The notes under the pieces were generated by a model. That model saw only the letters and a program-made list of their open reading frames with translations. It did not search any database and was not told the DNA's origin. Source: Prevotellaceae bacterium (lineage in GTDB: Bacteria; Bacteroidota; Bacteroidia; Bacteroidales; UBA932). From it: 14,250 bases of DNA. A program made the translations under genes and the position numbers. The first letter of the stretch is position 1; each line of letters opens with the position of its first letter. Location: the NCBI GenBank assembly GCA_031259935.1, contig JAIRKV010000028.1:1-14250 (forward strand). Direction: 5' to 3'. Shown here piece after piece: positions 1 to 6,652 of the stretch.

Positions 1-351
1 CTTCCGGAGGAACTCGCATACGACAGAGGCGGCAAAGGAAAAACGGAAATCAAAGGCGTAAAAATTATCACGCCTTCGAAGCCACGAAAAGCAGATACGG
101 CATATCAAAAACGACAAAAACGCAAAAAATTCAGAGAACGCGCAGGCATAGAATCGATAATCGGACATTTGAAAACGGATTTCAGAATGGCACAAAATTA
201 TTTACATGGAGTTAATGGCGTATAAATCAATGCATTAATGTCGACAACTGCATGAAATTTGAAGAAAATGATAGAAATGTTAAAAGAAAAAGTTTTTCAA
301 ATTATTTTTCGCTTATTTTTTTCGCAAAAATTTTATTATCATGCTGCATAA
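1..351 (+). pseudogene. IS5-type transposase, 3' remnant with two nonsense mutations
   Basis: Frame 1 is open from the window edge and reads like the C-terminal part of a DDE transposase of the IS5 type. It carries YDRGGKG near the start, then a basic stretch (KRQKRKKFRERAGIE) and IIGHLKTDFRM, which match the conserved end of this family including the last catalytic Glu region. The frame is broken by TAA at 223-225 and TGA at 253-255. The same frame nevertheless continues with family-like sequence (INALMSTTA, then NLKKMIEMLKEK) to a TAA at 349-351. The TGA sits where relatives usually have Trp (TGG), so point mutation is more likely than frameshift. The 5' part lies outside the window. I judge it a dead relic, not a functional element. 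The exact IS group is from memory of family sequences, not a search. Confidence 0.8.
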
Positions 352-363
352 AATTGGCTTTTT

Positions 364-376
364 AAGGAACGACTAA
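364..376 (+). repeat. Direct repeat, left copy (AAGGAACGACTAA)
   Basis: This 13-base copy matches 644-656 with one A/G difference. It lies 12 bases beyond the last stop of the transposase remnant and may be part of the IS end or of a short dispersed module. Confidence 0.6.
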
Positions 377-546
377 TTATAGAAATTTCATCGCAAGCAA
401 AGGTTACGTGCGGAGCAACGACAGTTTTTCAAGTCATCTGCAGTAACCCGCACGTGATGCACAAGGAGATGTTGTTTCTACCAACATTTTATCTCTACGG
501 GATATTTTTTTTTCGTTTTTTATTCATTTATTTTTCTGGATTAACT

Positions 547-601
547 TCGTTGAGCTCCGCTGTGCTTCGGTTGCTTCGTCGCTACGCTCCTCGCAATGAC
601 G
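547..601. repeat. Putative dispersed intergenic repeat module
   Basis: This stretch is more GC-rich than its surroundings. It contains TTGCTTCGTCGCTACG (571-586) followed by CTCCTCGCAATGACG (587-601). On the minus strand this reads GTCATTGCGAGGAGCGTAG. From memory, near-identical strings recur between genes in many unrelated bacterial genomes. It has self-complementary character (CGTCGCTACG) but I see no coding role. Only one copy is in the window, so repetitiveness is inferred. Confidence 0.5.
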
Positions 602-643
602 TAGTGATTTGTTGGTTACGGTGTTTCGATGTTTTTATTCGTC

Positions 644-656
644 AAGGAGCGACTAA
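644..656 (+). repeat. Direct repeat, right copy (AAGGAGCGACTAA)
   Basis: This copy differs from 364-376 at one of 13 bases. It lies 24 bases beyond the stop codon of the last gene of the pilus/secretion operon. The two copies bracket about 267 bases of repeat-rich DNA. Confidence 0.6.
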
Positions 657-680
657 ATTAAGTGCAAAACAGGAACAGTT

Positions 681-1667
681 TTATTTTATATCCATATTAA
701 TTTTAAAATTAAATATGCCGGTTTTGCTATCCTGTGTTACGGATGCTAATGTGAGTTTTTTTATAAATTTTTCTTTTTCGAGACCGGCAATATATTCCGA
801 TATGCTTTCGTAGTTATGAGTATATCCGCTGATATAGATTCTGTTTTCGTTCAATTCGGGTTCTTTGCCTGTTACAAAAGGTTTTGCCAGCGGCTGTACT
901 GCAAGTTCGGAAAGCGTAATCTGTTCGGGCGTTACGGTTGCAATTCTGTCGTATGCGAATGCAATTTTTATCGGCAAATTTTTGTTGTGGACTGCAATTG
1001 CCTGCCGTTTCTGTTGAGTTATGTTACTGATTTGTCCGTGCTGTTTTTGCAGTGTCATTAATTTTGTGCTGTTTTCCATGTATAAAACCGATATGTTTCG
1101 CGAAACAAGCGTATTTGCTACAAGTATCAATAATATAAATATCAGAGCGGGCAGTTTTATTTTATGAAAAAGCATCAAAGCCAGCCGCGAACCGTATGTC
1201 GAGGGTTTAACAATGTTGCGTATCGAAAATTTTTCTTTTATTATTTGCATTATTCTGTTTTCTGCCGTTTGCCTGTCGGCATCGTCGGTCAGGCATTCTA
1301 TTTCTATGATTTTATTTTGGATGTTTTCAATTTTTTTCAAAAATTTTTCAACCTGTTCGATTCTGACAAACGATATGTGTCCCTTGTAATCGAAGTTCCA
1401 CAGGAAATGGTTTTCATCGCCGGTAACGCGCGAAATTATATCTTTATTTGTATCGCAGTTTTTGGTGATAATGCCGTATCCTTTCAGCAGCACGGCAACG
1501 GGTATCTGTTCTTTTGATATTTCAGCAGATGTAATGTCAAAATTTTCGTGTCGGGATACAAACTTGCCGTTTTTGTATTGTACGGAACAGACCGAAAAAT
1601 TATCCGTATCATTAAAGGTAACTGTCAGAACGTGTATCCGGTTTAATATTTTTTGAACAATTTTCAT
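681..1667 (-). CDS. PilN/GspL-like inner-membrane assembly protein
   Basis: This 328-residue protein has a single membrane segment at about residues 171-188, with a basic cytoplasmic flank before it. A polar, probably coiled-coil stretch (about 195-230) and a small periplasmic domain follow. The C-terminal part (ISGYTHNYESISEYIAGLE at 279-297, then alternating hydrophobic residues to the end) fits the ferredoxin-like fold of PilN/GspL proteins. The N-terminal 110 residues (VLLKGYGIITKN at 59-70) loosely recall the first half of a PilM/GspL actin-like domain, but too little is present for a full one. No separate PilM is nearby. Its ATG directly follows the secretin stop (TAAATG), so translation is probably coupled. 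In this family the protein couples the cytoplasmic ATPase to the periplasmic machinery. The role rests mainly on context, the membrane topology and the C-terminal pattern. Confidence 0.6.
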   Translation of the reverse strand: MKIVQKILNRIHVLTVTFNDTDNFSVCSVQYKNGKFVSRHENFDITSAEISKEQIPVAVLLKGYGIITKNCDTNKDIISRVTGDENHFLWNFDYKGHISFVRIEQVEKFLKKIENIQNKIIEIECLTDDADRQTAENRIMQIIKEKFSIRNIVKPSTYGSRLALMLFHKIKLPALIFILLILVANTLVSRNISVLYMENSTKLMTLQKQHGQISNITQQKRQAIAVHNKNLPIKIAFAYDRIATVTPEQITLSELAVQPLAKPFVTGKEPELNENRIYISGYTHNYESISEYIAGLEKEKFIKKLTLASVTQDSKTGIFNFKINMDIK

Positions 1668-3560
1668 TTAGCGTATTATGGTTGGTTTTATGAAAACGTT
1701 TAATTTGCGGTCGACCTTATTGTTTTTTGTGCTTCCGAACAGCCATTTTATTATCGGAATACGCGCTAAAAAAGGAATGCCTTTGGATGATTTCTCTTTT
1801 GTGTTTTTGTCGATACCTCCAAGTAAAACCATGTCTTCGTTTTGTACGGTAATCTGCGATTTGAAACTGCGCGTAATTGATCCGGGCGGAGCGCTTTCTT
1901 CTTCGCGTTCGGTAAATTCGTTCTGTTCTATTTCTATTTCAAGCGTTATTTTTTCGTCGAGGCTCACGTATGGCGTTATTTTTATGCTTAAATTGGCTTC
2001 GATATTTTTCCATGTATAAAATTCGGACTGTATGGGATTTTGCGTGCCGAAATAATTGTTTGTTACTTCCTTATAATATCGGGTTTCACCGCTTTTTAGC
2101 GAGGCTTCGTGTCCGTTCAGGGTTGATAATCGAGGCGTCGATAGCAGTTCCACAGTTCCGTTTTCTTCCAGAAGTTTCAAATCCATATAAAAGGCAGGCG
2201 TTACTTTTCCCAGATTTATGGAACCGAAACCGTTAAAGCGGTTTATCAAACTGTTTACGGATGCTGCGCCCAGCGACATGTCGATGCCGGGGCTAAGAGT
2301 TCCCGACGTAGTTGTCGATGATTTGCCAATTCCCATGCCTGTTCCTATTTCTTGTATATCTGATTTCATTACATCTGCTATTATTATTTCTATGGTAATC
2401 AAAGGCACAGGCTTGTCGACAGATTTCAAAAACGATTCCACGCGGTAAATCGAACGCTGGTCGCCGCTTACTATAAGACTGTTCAAATCGGGAAATGTTT
2501 TTATTTGAAGCCCCGATTTAATATTTGCAGGAATAATGTCTTCAACTTTTGCTACCGAGCGGAAAGTTAAAAAAATGTTTTTTACCGCTGTTATGTTTCT
2601 TGTTTCCTGTGCGGCGTTGGAGTTTCCGAAAAAATATATTCCGTTTTCTTCGTAATAGGAATATTGGGTTCCTGATAATATGACTGATAATAAAGTTTTG
2701 AAATCAACATTATTTACATAAATTCCTGTTTGCCCGCCAACTGGAGTTATAAAAAAGTGATTTAACGACAGTTTGTTGCAAAGTTCCATAATAATATCCT
2801 GAATATTGCCCTGTCCTATGTGCGCCGTAATCATTCCTGCCGAATCGACGGAAAGCTGGCTGGTTTGAAAATTTGTTCTGAATATGTATGGCGCCGGCGT
2901 TATGCCTGTATTTTCGCTTGCTGCTGCGGTTGTGTTTTGCATAAATGTCCAAACGCCTTTTGAATCCCTGTCAGCCATCAAACCATTGACCGACGCCAGC
3001 GTTTGCAATGCATCGTCAAACGGCAGTGATTTTGCATATCCGTAAATTTGGTAATTATACATATTTTGTGGAATTATCACATTTACATTTGCTTTTTCGG
3101 CAATTTTTTTTGATAAATTTATAAGCCTTTCGCCGTTCAGGTCGAAACTTAATGTACGGTTATCGATATCATATTCTACCGTATTTTTAGGAGCTTCCGG
3201 AATCGGCGGTTTCACAGGAAAAATTGATACAATGTTACCTGTTACACTTATTTCGAGATTATATTCATTGCACAAAAATTCTATCAAATCTGCAACTTTT
3301 AATCGTGCAAAGTTGCAATTAACAATAATATTTTCAGCGCCTTTGATATTAAGATTTACGCCGCTAACGGTAGCCACATTTCTCAACAGGTCGGTAAGCG
3401 TTGATTTTCCTGCCGAAATATCAATTTCTTTATTGAATGAAGAGTCAATCTGTATTACATGCTGTAATTTTTGTGAAACAGTAATATTTTGTAATGTATC
3501 CTGCGCCGAAAGTGATACGGATACAAATGTGAATAATAACAGTAATTTTATATTTTTCAT
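1668..3560 (-). CDS. GspD/PilQ-family outer-membrane secretin
   Basis: This 630-residue protein is predicted to form the multimeric outer-membrane channel of a type II secretion or type IV pilus system. A signal peptide is seen at residues 1-19 (cleavage near SLSAQ). Residues 50-115 look like an STN/N0-type domain (STLTDLLRNVATVSG), and two further N-domain-like modules lie at about 135-210 and 245-315. A secretin N1-type module (FRSVAKVEDIIPANIKSG, 333-350) follows. The secretin core runs from about 388 to the end, with ITIEIIIADV, a GTVELLSTPRLSTLNG block (468-483) and MVLLGGIDKNTKEKSSKGIP (577-596) before the final LARIPIIKWLFGS. These last blocks are the classic secretin signature. It lies 15 bases after the ATPase gene and abuts the PilN/GspL-like gene. 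The length is normal for the family. Whether its partner is a pilus or a secretion pseudopilus cannot be decided from the secretin. Confidence 0.93.
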   Translation of the reverse strand: MKNIKLLLLFTFVSVSLSAQDTLQNITVSQKLQHVIQIDSSFNKEIDISAGKSTLTDLLRNVATVSGVNLNIKGAENIIVNCNFARLKVADLIEFLCNEYNLEISVTGNIVSIFPVKPPIPEAPKNTVEYDIDNRTLSFDLNGERLINLSKKIAEKANVNVIIPQNMYNYQIYGYAKSLPFDDALQTLASVNGLMADRDSKGVWTFMQNTTAAASENTGITPAPYIFRTNFQTSQLSVDSAGMITAHIGQGNIQDIIMELCNKLSLNHFFITPVGGQTGIYVNNVDFKTLLSVILSGTQYSYYEENGIYFFGNSNAAQETRNITAVKNIFLTFRSVAKVEDIIPANIKSGLQIKTFPDLNSLIVSGDQRSIYRVESFLKSVDKPVPLITIEIIIADVMKSDIQEIGTGMGIGKSSTTTSGTLSPGIDMSLGAASVNSLINRFNGFGSINLGKVTPAFYMDLKLLEENGTVELLSTPRLSTLNGHEASLKSGETRYYKEVTNNYFGTQNPIQSEFYTWKNIEANLSIKITPYVSLDEKITLEIEIEQNEFTEREEESAPPGSITRSFKSQITVQNEDMVLLGGIDKNTKEKSSKGIPFLARIPIIKWLFGSTKNNKVDRKLNVFIKPTIIR

Positions 3561-3575
3561 GACAGTTTTATTTTT

Positions 3576-5006
3576 CTAATTTCGTAATAAAGGTATCAGT
3601 TCTTCAAGCGATGTTTCTCCTGTTTTCAGCATTTCAAGTCCTGCATCTTTCAGTGAGATAATACCGCGGGATTTTAACAGCGATTCTACATCCGATTCTG
3701 TATTGCGAATGGCAACAGACAGTTCTTCGTCAACAGGAATTACTTCGTAGATTGCTCTTCGTCCGCTGTATCCCGTGTAGAAACATCTATCGCAGCCCTT
3801 TGCTTCGTAATAATATGATATATCGCTGTTTTGCAATAATTCTTTTATGTCGTTACCGATTATATCTTTTTTTTGCTTGCAATGCGGACACAATAATCTT
3901 ATTAATCGTTGAGAAAGGCACATTATCAAAGTGTTTGCTATAAGATACGGATGTACTCCCATGTCGATTAATCGTGTAACGCTTCCCCAGGCGCTGTTTG
4001 TGTGAATTGTTGAAAATATAAGATGTCCCGTGAGCGAACTTCTGATGGCAATTTGCGCTGTTTCGGTATCACGAATTTCGCCCAGCATGATAATATCCGG
4101 ATCTTGACGCAAAAATGTTCGCAAAGCATTTGCAAATGTAAGTCCTATTTCGTCTTTAAGCTGCACCTGATTTACGCCTGCAAGCGTATATTCAACAGGA
4201 TCTTCTATCGTAAGAATATTTCCCGATTCTTTGTTCAGTCGTCTTAATGTTGCATATAATGTTGTACTTTTTCCCGAACCTGTAGGTCCGCATATCAATA
4301 TCATTCCGTGAGGTTTTTCTATAACTTTATAATAATCGTTGAGCTGACGCTCGCTAAATCCGAGATTGGAAAGTTCCAATAATTCTATATGTCTGGTTAA
4401 TAGGCGCATAACTATTTTTTCGCCATAAATTGTTGGTAATGATGATACGCGCACATCAAATTTTTTACCGTTGCGATTATACAATATGCGACCGTCCTGT
4501 GGAAGGCGGCGTTCGGAAATATCAAGATTGGCAAGAATTTTTATCTGGTTTACGAGAGATGCATAATTAATTTTTTCGATGACATATTTTTCTAACAGTT
4601 TTCCATCAATTCGTAATCGTATTCGACATCTTTCTTCGTAACTTTCTACATGGATATCGCTTGCATAATTATCAAAGGCTTCTTCAATCAATCCCATTAA
4701 AAAACCCTGTCCGCTACCGATTTCACTGATTGACAGTGAAACATTTCCTTTTTCGCGAGAGTCTACGCGATAGTATTGTCTTAATAATTTTTGTATCTGC
4801 CCGTCATCAACAAAAGTAACGTTTATTTTAATATTGTACAGTACATCAATTTCCTGACAGATAGAATCGTACTGTTTTCCATCCTGACCGTAACATAACA
4901 AAACATCATTGTCCATATCATAAGGAATCAATAAATATTCCCAAGCCTGCGCAGATGTAAATTTCTGTATGAGTTCAACTGCTATATGCTGTTTTACCGT
5001 AATCAT
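3576..5006 (-). CDS. GspE/PilB-family assembly ATPase
   Basis: This 476-residue cytoplasmic ATPase would drive pilin or pseudopilin assembly. An N-terminal domain (1-95) precedes the core. DIHVESYEERCRIRLRIDG (117-135) marks the N2 domain. The nucleotide site shows Walker A GPTGSGKST (240-248), an Asp box ILTIEDPVEY (264-273), Walker B IIMLGEIRD (305-313, with catalytic-type Glu310) and a His box GHLIFSTIHT (327-336). Four cysteines, CPHC (373-376) and CDRC (405-408), form the zinc module typical of GspE/PilB extension ATPases and absent from PilT-type retraction ATPases. All key residues are present and the length is only slightly shorter than usual. Its ATG overlaps the peptidase stop by four bases (ATGA), implying translational coupling. 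I see no retraction ATPase in the window. Confidence 0.96.
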   Translation of the reverse strand: MITVKQHIAVELIQKFTSAQAWEYLLIPYDMDNDVLLCYGQDGKQYDSICQEIDVLYNIKINVTFVDDGQIQKLLRQYYRVDSREKGNVSLSISEIGSGQGFLMGLIEEAFDNYASDIHVESYEERCRIRLRIDGKLLEKYVIEKINYASLVNQIKILANLDISERRLPQDGRILYNRNGKKFDVRVSSLPTIYGEKIVMRLLTRHIELLELSNLGFSERQLNDYYKVIEKPHGMILICGPTGSGKSTTLYATLRRLNKESGNILTIEDPVEYTLAGVNQVQLKDEIGLTFANALRTFLRQDPDIIMLGEIRDTETAQIAIRSSLTGHLIFSTIHTNSAWGSVTRLIDMGVHPYLIANTLIMCLSQRLIRLLCPHCKQKKDIIGNDIKELLQNSDISYYYEAKGCDRCFYTGYSGRRAIYEVIPVDEELSVAIRNTESDVESLLKSRGIISLKDAGLEMLKTGETSLEELIPLLRN

Positions 5007-5476
5007 ATCAAAACATTAATTATTATATACAATGATAACAGGCAACCGGATATTCCGACCAGCGGAACAGTTCTTTTTTTGTGCCAAATTATATAAATTA
5101 CAATCCACCATGCCAAAGCTGCCAAACATGATCCAATTAAAAAATATATAAAATTACGAAATTCAAACATAGGAGTCAATGCAATAAAAAACAGTAAATC
5201 TCCAATGCCTGCATAATGTTTTATTGAAGAAATTTTCCTGTTTTTTATATAAACATACATCAAAACGCATAGAAACATGTATATCAATATTGCAAGATTT
5301 AAAATAAAATTCGTGGCGCAAATGTTTAATCCATATAAAACAATTGCCACTGTTACGGCGCAAACAGCCAATATTATTAACCATATTAATGCTACTTTTC
5401 GGCAGCAAAAATCGCTTATTATCATTGGAAAGACAGGAATAATGAGCAATAATAATATACAGGTTGAAACGTTCAT
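5003..5476 (-). CDS. Short A24-type prepilin peptidase
   Basis: This 157-residue protein is almost entirely membrane segments. It carries the two aspartates of A24 (GxGD) peptidases: Asp22 in IISDFCCRKV, matching the first catalytic Asp followed by a basic residue, and Asp93 in YAGIGDLLFF, the GxGD motif after a basic loop. It lacks the N-terminal methyltransferase domain and zinc cysteines of classical PilD/GspO, which are around 250-290 residues. It would therefore cleave the leader of the adjacent pilin, and I see nothing that would methylate it. It starts 7 bases after the pilin stop and overlaps the ATPase start by 4 bases. Divergence is high, but motif plus context make the call good. 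Confidence 0.85.
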   Translation of the reverse strand: MNVSTCILLLLIIPVFPMIISDFCCRKVALIWLIILAVCAVTVAIVLYGLNICATNFILNLAILIYMFLCVLMYVYIKNRKISSIKHYAGIGDLLFFIALTPMFEFRNFIYFLIGSCLAALAWWIVIYIIWHKKRTVPLVGISGCLLSLYIIINVLI

Positions 5477-5483
5477 AAACAGA

Positions 5484-5882
5484 TCAGTCTTTCACTTTTT
5501 CCACAAGTTTTTTGTCCTGGTCGATTTCCCAAACGTTGAAAACGCCATCGCCATCAAAATCAACGATTGCCGTTGCCGTAGCTTTAAATCCCTGTTCGGA
5601 TGCTTCTGTAATTTCTATAACATAGTTTGCATTACCGCCATCCGATACCAGCGGTTGCTGCTCAAAGTCAAGTTCTTCCAATGATAAGGAATAACGGGAA
5701 TAAGTATAAAAATGATTTTTTTCCAGCGTATATAAAAAAGCCAGCTGCTGCTGAGCTTCAGTGCTTTTGGCGCGCGAAATTAAAGGCATGAGATTGGGCA
5801 ATGCTACCAGTATCAAAATGCCTATAATCACCAGAACTATTAATAACTCGGAAAGCGAGTATGCTTTTACTTTTTTTTTCAT
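5484..5882 (-). CDS. Type IV pilin / GspG-like pseudopilin with EF-hand-like loop
   Basis: This 132-residue prepilin has a short basic leader (MKKKVKA) followed by YSLSELLIVLVIIGILILVA, the hydrophobic N-terminal helix of type IV pilins and pseudopilins. Cleavage is predicted between Ala7 and Tyr8, placing the conserved Glu at position 5 of the mature protein. Ala replaces the usual Gly at -1 and Tyr the usual Phe at +1. Near the C terminus, DFDGDGVFNVWE (108-119) matches a 12-residue EF-hand loop, with Asp at loop positions 1, 3 and 5, Gly at 6 and Glu at 12. GspG pseudopilins are known to bind calcium C-terminally. The start at 5882 was chosen over the longer open frame reaching 6059, because it gives a normal leader and the upstream codons resemble nothing. 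It is the first gene of the operon. Confidence 0.9.
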   Translation of the reverse strand: MKKKVKAYSLSELLIVLVIIGILILVALPNLMPLISRAKSTEAQQQLAFLYTLEKNHFYTYSRYSLSLEELDFEQQPLVSDGGNANYVIEITEASEQGFKATATAIVDFDGDGVFNVWEIDQDKKLVEKVKD

Positions 5883-5936
5883 AATATTTTTTATTAAAAT
5901 GAACTTGCAAAACAGATTATTTAAACTTTGACTTCG

Positions 5937-5944
5937 CAAAATAA
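5937..5944 (-). promoter_or_regulatory. Weak candidate -7 element of the pilin operon
   Basis: On the minus strand this reads TTATTTTG followed by C, seven of eight positions of the Bacteroidetes -7 element TAnnTTTG. It lies 54 bases upstream of the pilin ATG. No good -33 TTTG is at the right distance. The surrounding 235-base gap (5883-6117) holds only AT-rich sequence otherwise, so a promoter somewhere in it is likely, but this exact site is uncertain. Confidence 0.22.
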
Positions 5945-6117
5945 CATAAAATTTTTTAATGCTGCTTGAAAACAATTGCAAGTTTATATAAAAAAAAGGA
6001 TATTTAAAAATATTTTTTCTGTTTTTTTTCTGTTCGTTTAATAATTGTCTGCATATCAAACTGTTATTATTTGCGTTTGAAATGCCATTAAATATATTTT
6101 ATTTAAAATTTCGGCAA

Positions 6118-6633
6118 TTATGGTTTTATTATCTTAAATATTTTTTCAGGATTATGATTTTCGCCTGTTACAATTATTTTTGCCTGCTCGTAAACAGGTT
6201 CTCTGATTGATAAAAGGCGCTTTATATGTTCATACAGTTCGCTGTTGCGTTTGCCTTGCAGCAGCGGTCGTTCCGGATTCGACAATAAAATGTTCTCATA
6301 CAATTCGTCAACAGTGCATTTCAGATAAATGCATGTTCCGCTGGCGTTCATAAATTCCATATTGTTGTCGAAGCAAGGCGTTCCGCCGCCTGTTGCAAGT
6401 ACAAAATTATTATTGTTTTCAGTTATTTCATGCAATGCTTTCCGTTCGTATTCACGAAATTTTTTTTCTCCTTCCTGCGTAAAGATTTTTGCTATGGAAG
6501 TGTTATATTTTTTTTCGATATAAGAGTCCAAATCAAAAAAATCAATATTCAAAAGTTCAGCCAACGGTTTTCCATAAGCGGTTTTTCCGCTTCCCATGAA
6601 GCCTGTAAGGAATATTTTTACGTTTTTATTCAC
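6118..6633 (-). CDS. aroK: Shikimate kinase
   Basis: The enzyme phosphorylates shikimate to shikimate 3-phosphate using ATP, the fifth step of the chorismate pathway to aromatic amino acids. The 171-residue length is typical. Walker A is GFMGSGKT (11-18). The shikimate-binding FFDLD (32-36), Arg60 in EKKFREYE, and the Gly triplet in LATGGGTP (79-86) are present. So are the lid arginine in NPERPLL (119-125) and the late REPVYEQA (144-151). All expected substrate and nucleotide residues are present, so it should be active. Translation appears to start at GTG (6631-6633): an in-frame TGA lies three codons upstream, and the next in-frame ATG (Met13) would remove the start of the P-loop. It follows the parC-like gene by 19 bases and is probably the last gene of that transcript. 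Confidence 0.95.
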   Translation of the reverse strand: MNKNVKIFLTGFMGSGKTAYGKPLAELLNIDFFDLDSYIEKKYNTSIAKIFTQEGEKKFREYERKALHEITENNNNFVLATGGGTPCFDNNMEFMNASGTCIYLKCTVDELYENILLSNPERPLLQGKRNSELYEHIKRLLSIREPVYEQAKIIVTGENHNPEKIFKIIKP

Positions 6634-6652
6634 AAATTTTCATGTTTGTAAA

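Larger units (their letters stand above)
352..680. other. Gene-free, repeat-rich region beside the IS relic
   Basis: No convincing gene lies here. The region holds the probable outer end of the IS relic and two near-identical 13-base direct repeats (364-376 and 644-656). It also has an inverted pair ACGTGCGG (406-413) / CCGCACGT (448-455) and a small hairpin, ATGTTG (469-474) with CAACAT (482-487) and a 7-base loop. A T-rich run follows at about 503-535, and a GC-richer module with the look of a dispersed intergenic repeat lies at 547-601. The 119-codon plus-strand frame starting at 454 runs through these repeats and then antisense to the PilN-like gene, so it is not called. No terminator for the minus-strand operon ending at 681 is obvious. 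Confidence 0.6.

Noticed and set aside
454..813. Plus-strand open frame of 119 codons
   Set aside because: It crosses the repeat modules and then runs antisense to the 3' end of the PilN/GspL-like gene. The translation is low-complexity and Phe/Leu-rich.
1678..2448. Several plus-strand frames opposite the secretin gene
   Set aside because: They are shadows of a clearly conserved minus-strand gene and have no recognisable domains.
5484..6059. Longer 191-codon version of the pilin reading frame
   Set aside because: The extra 59 residues are AT-rich, non-conserved-looking sequence and would bury the prepilin leader. The internal ATG at 5882 gives a normal basic leader.
6060..6117. Possible terminator after the shikimate kinase gene
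   Set aside because: TGCC/GGCA with inner TTAAAT/ATTTAA can pair, but the stem is broken and AT-only inside, and no T-run follows in the direction of transcription.
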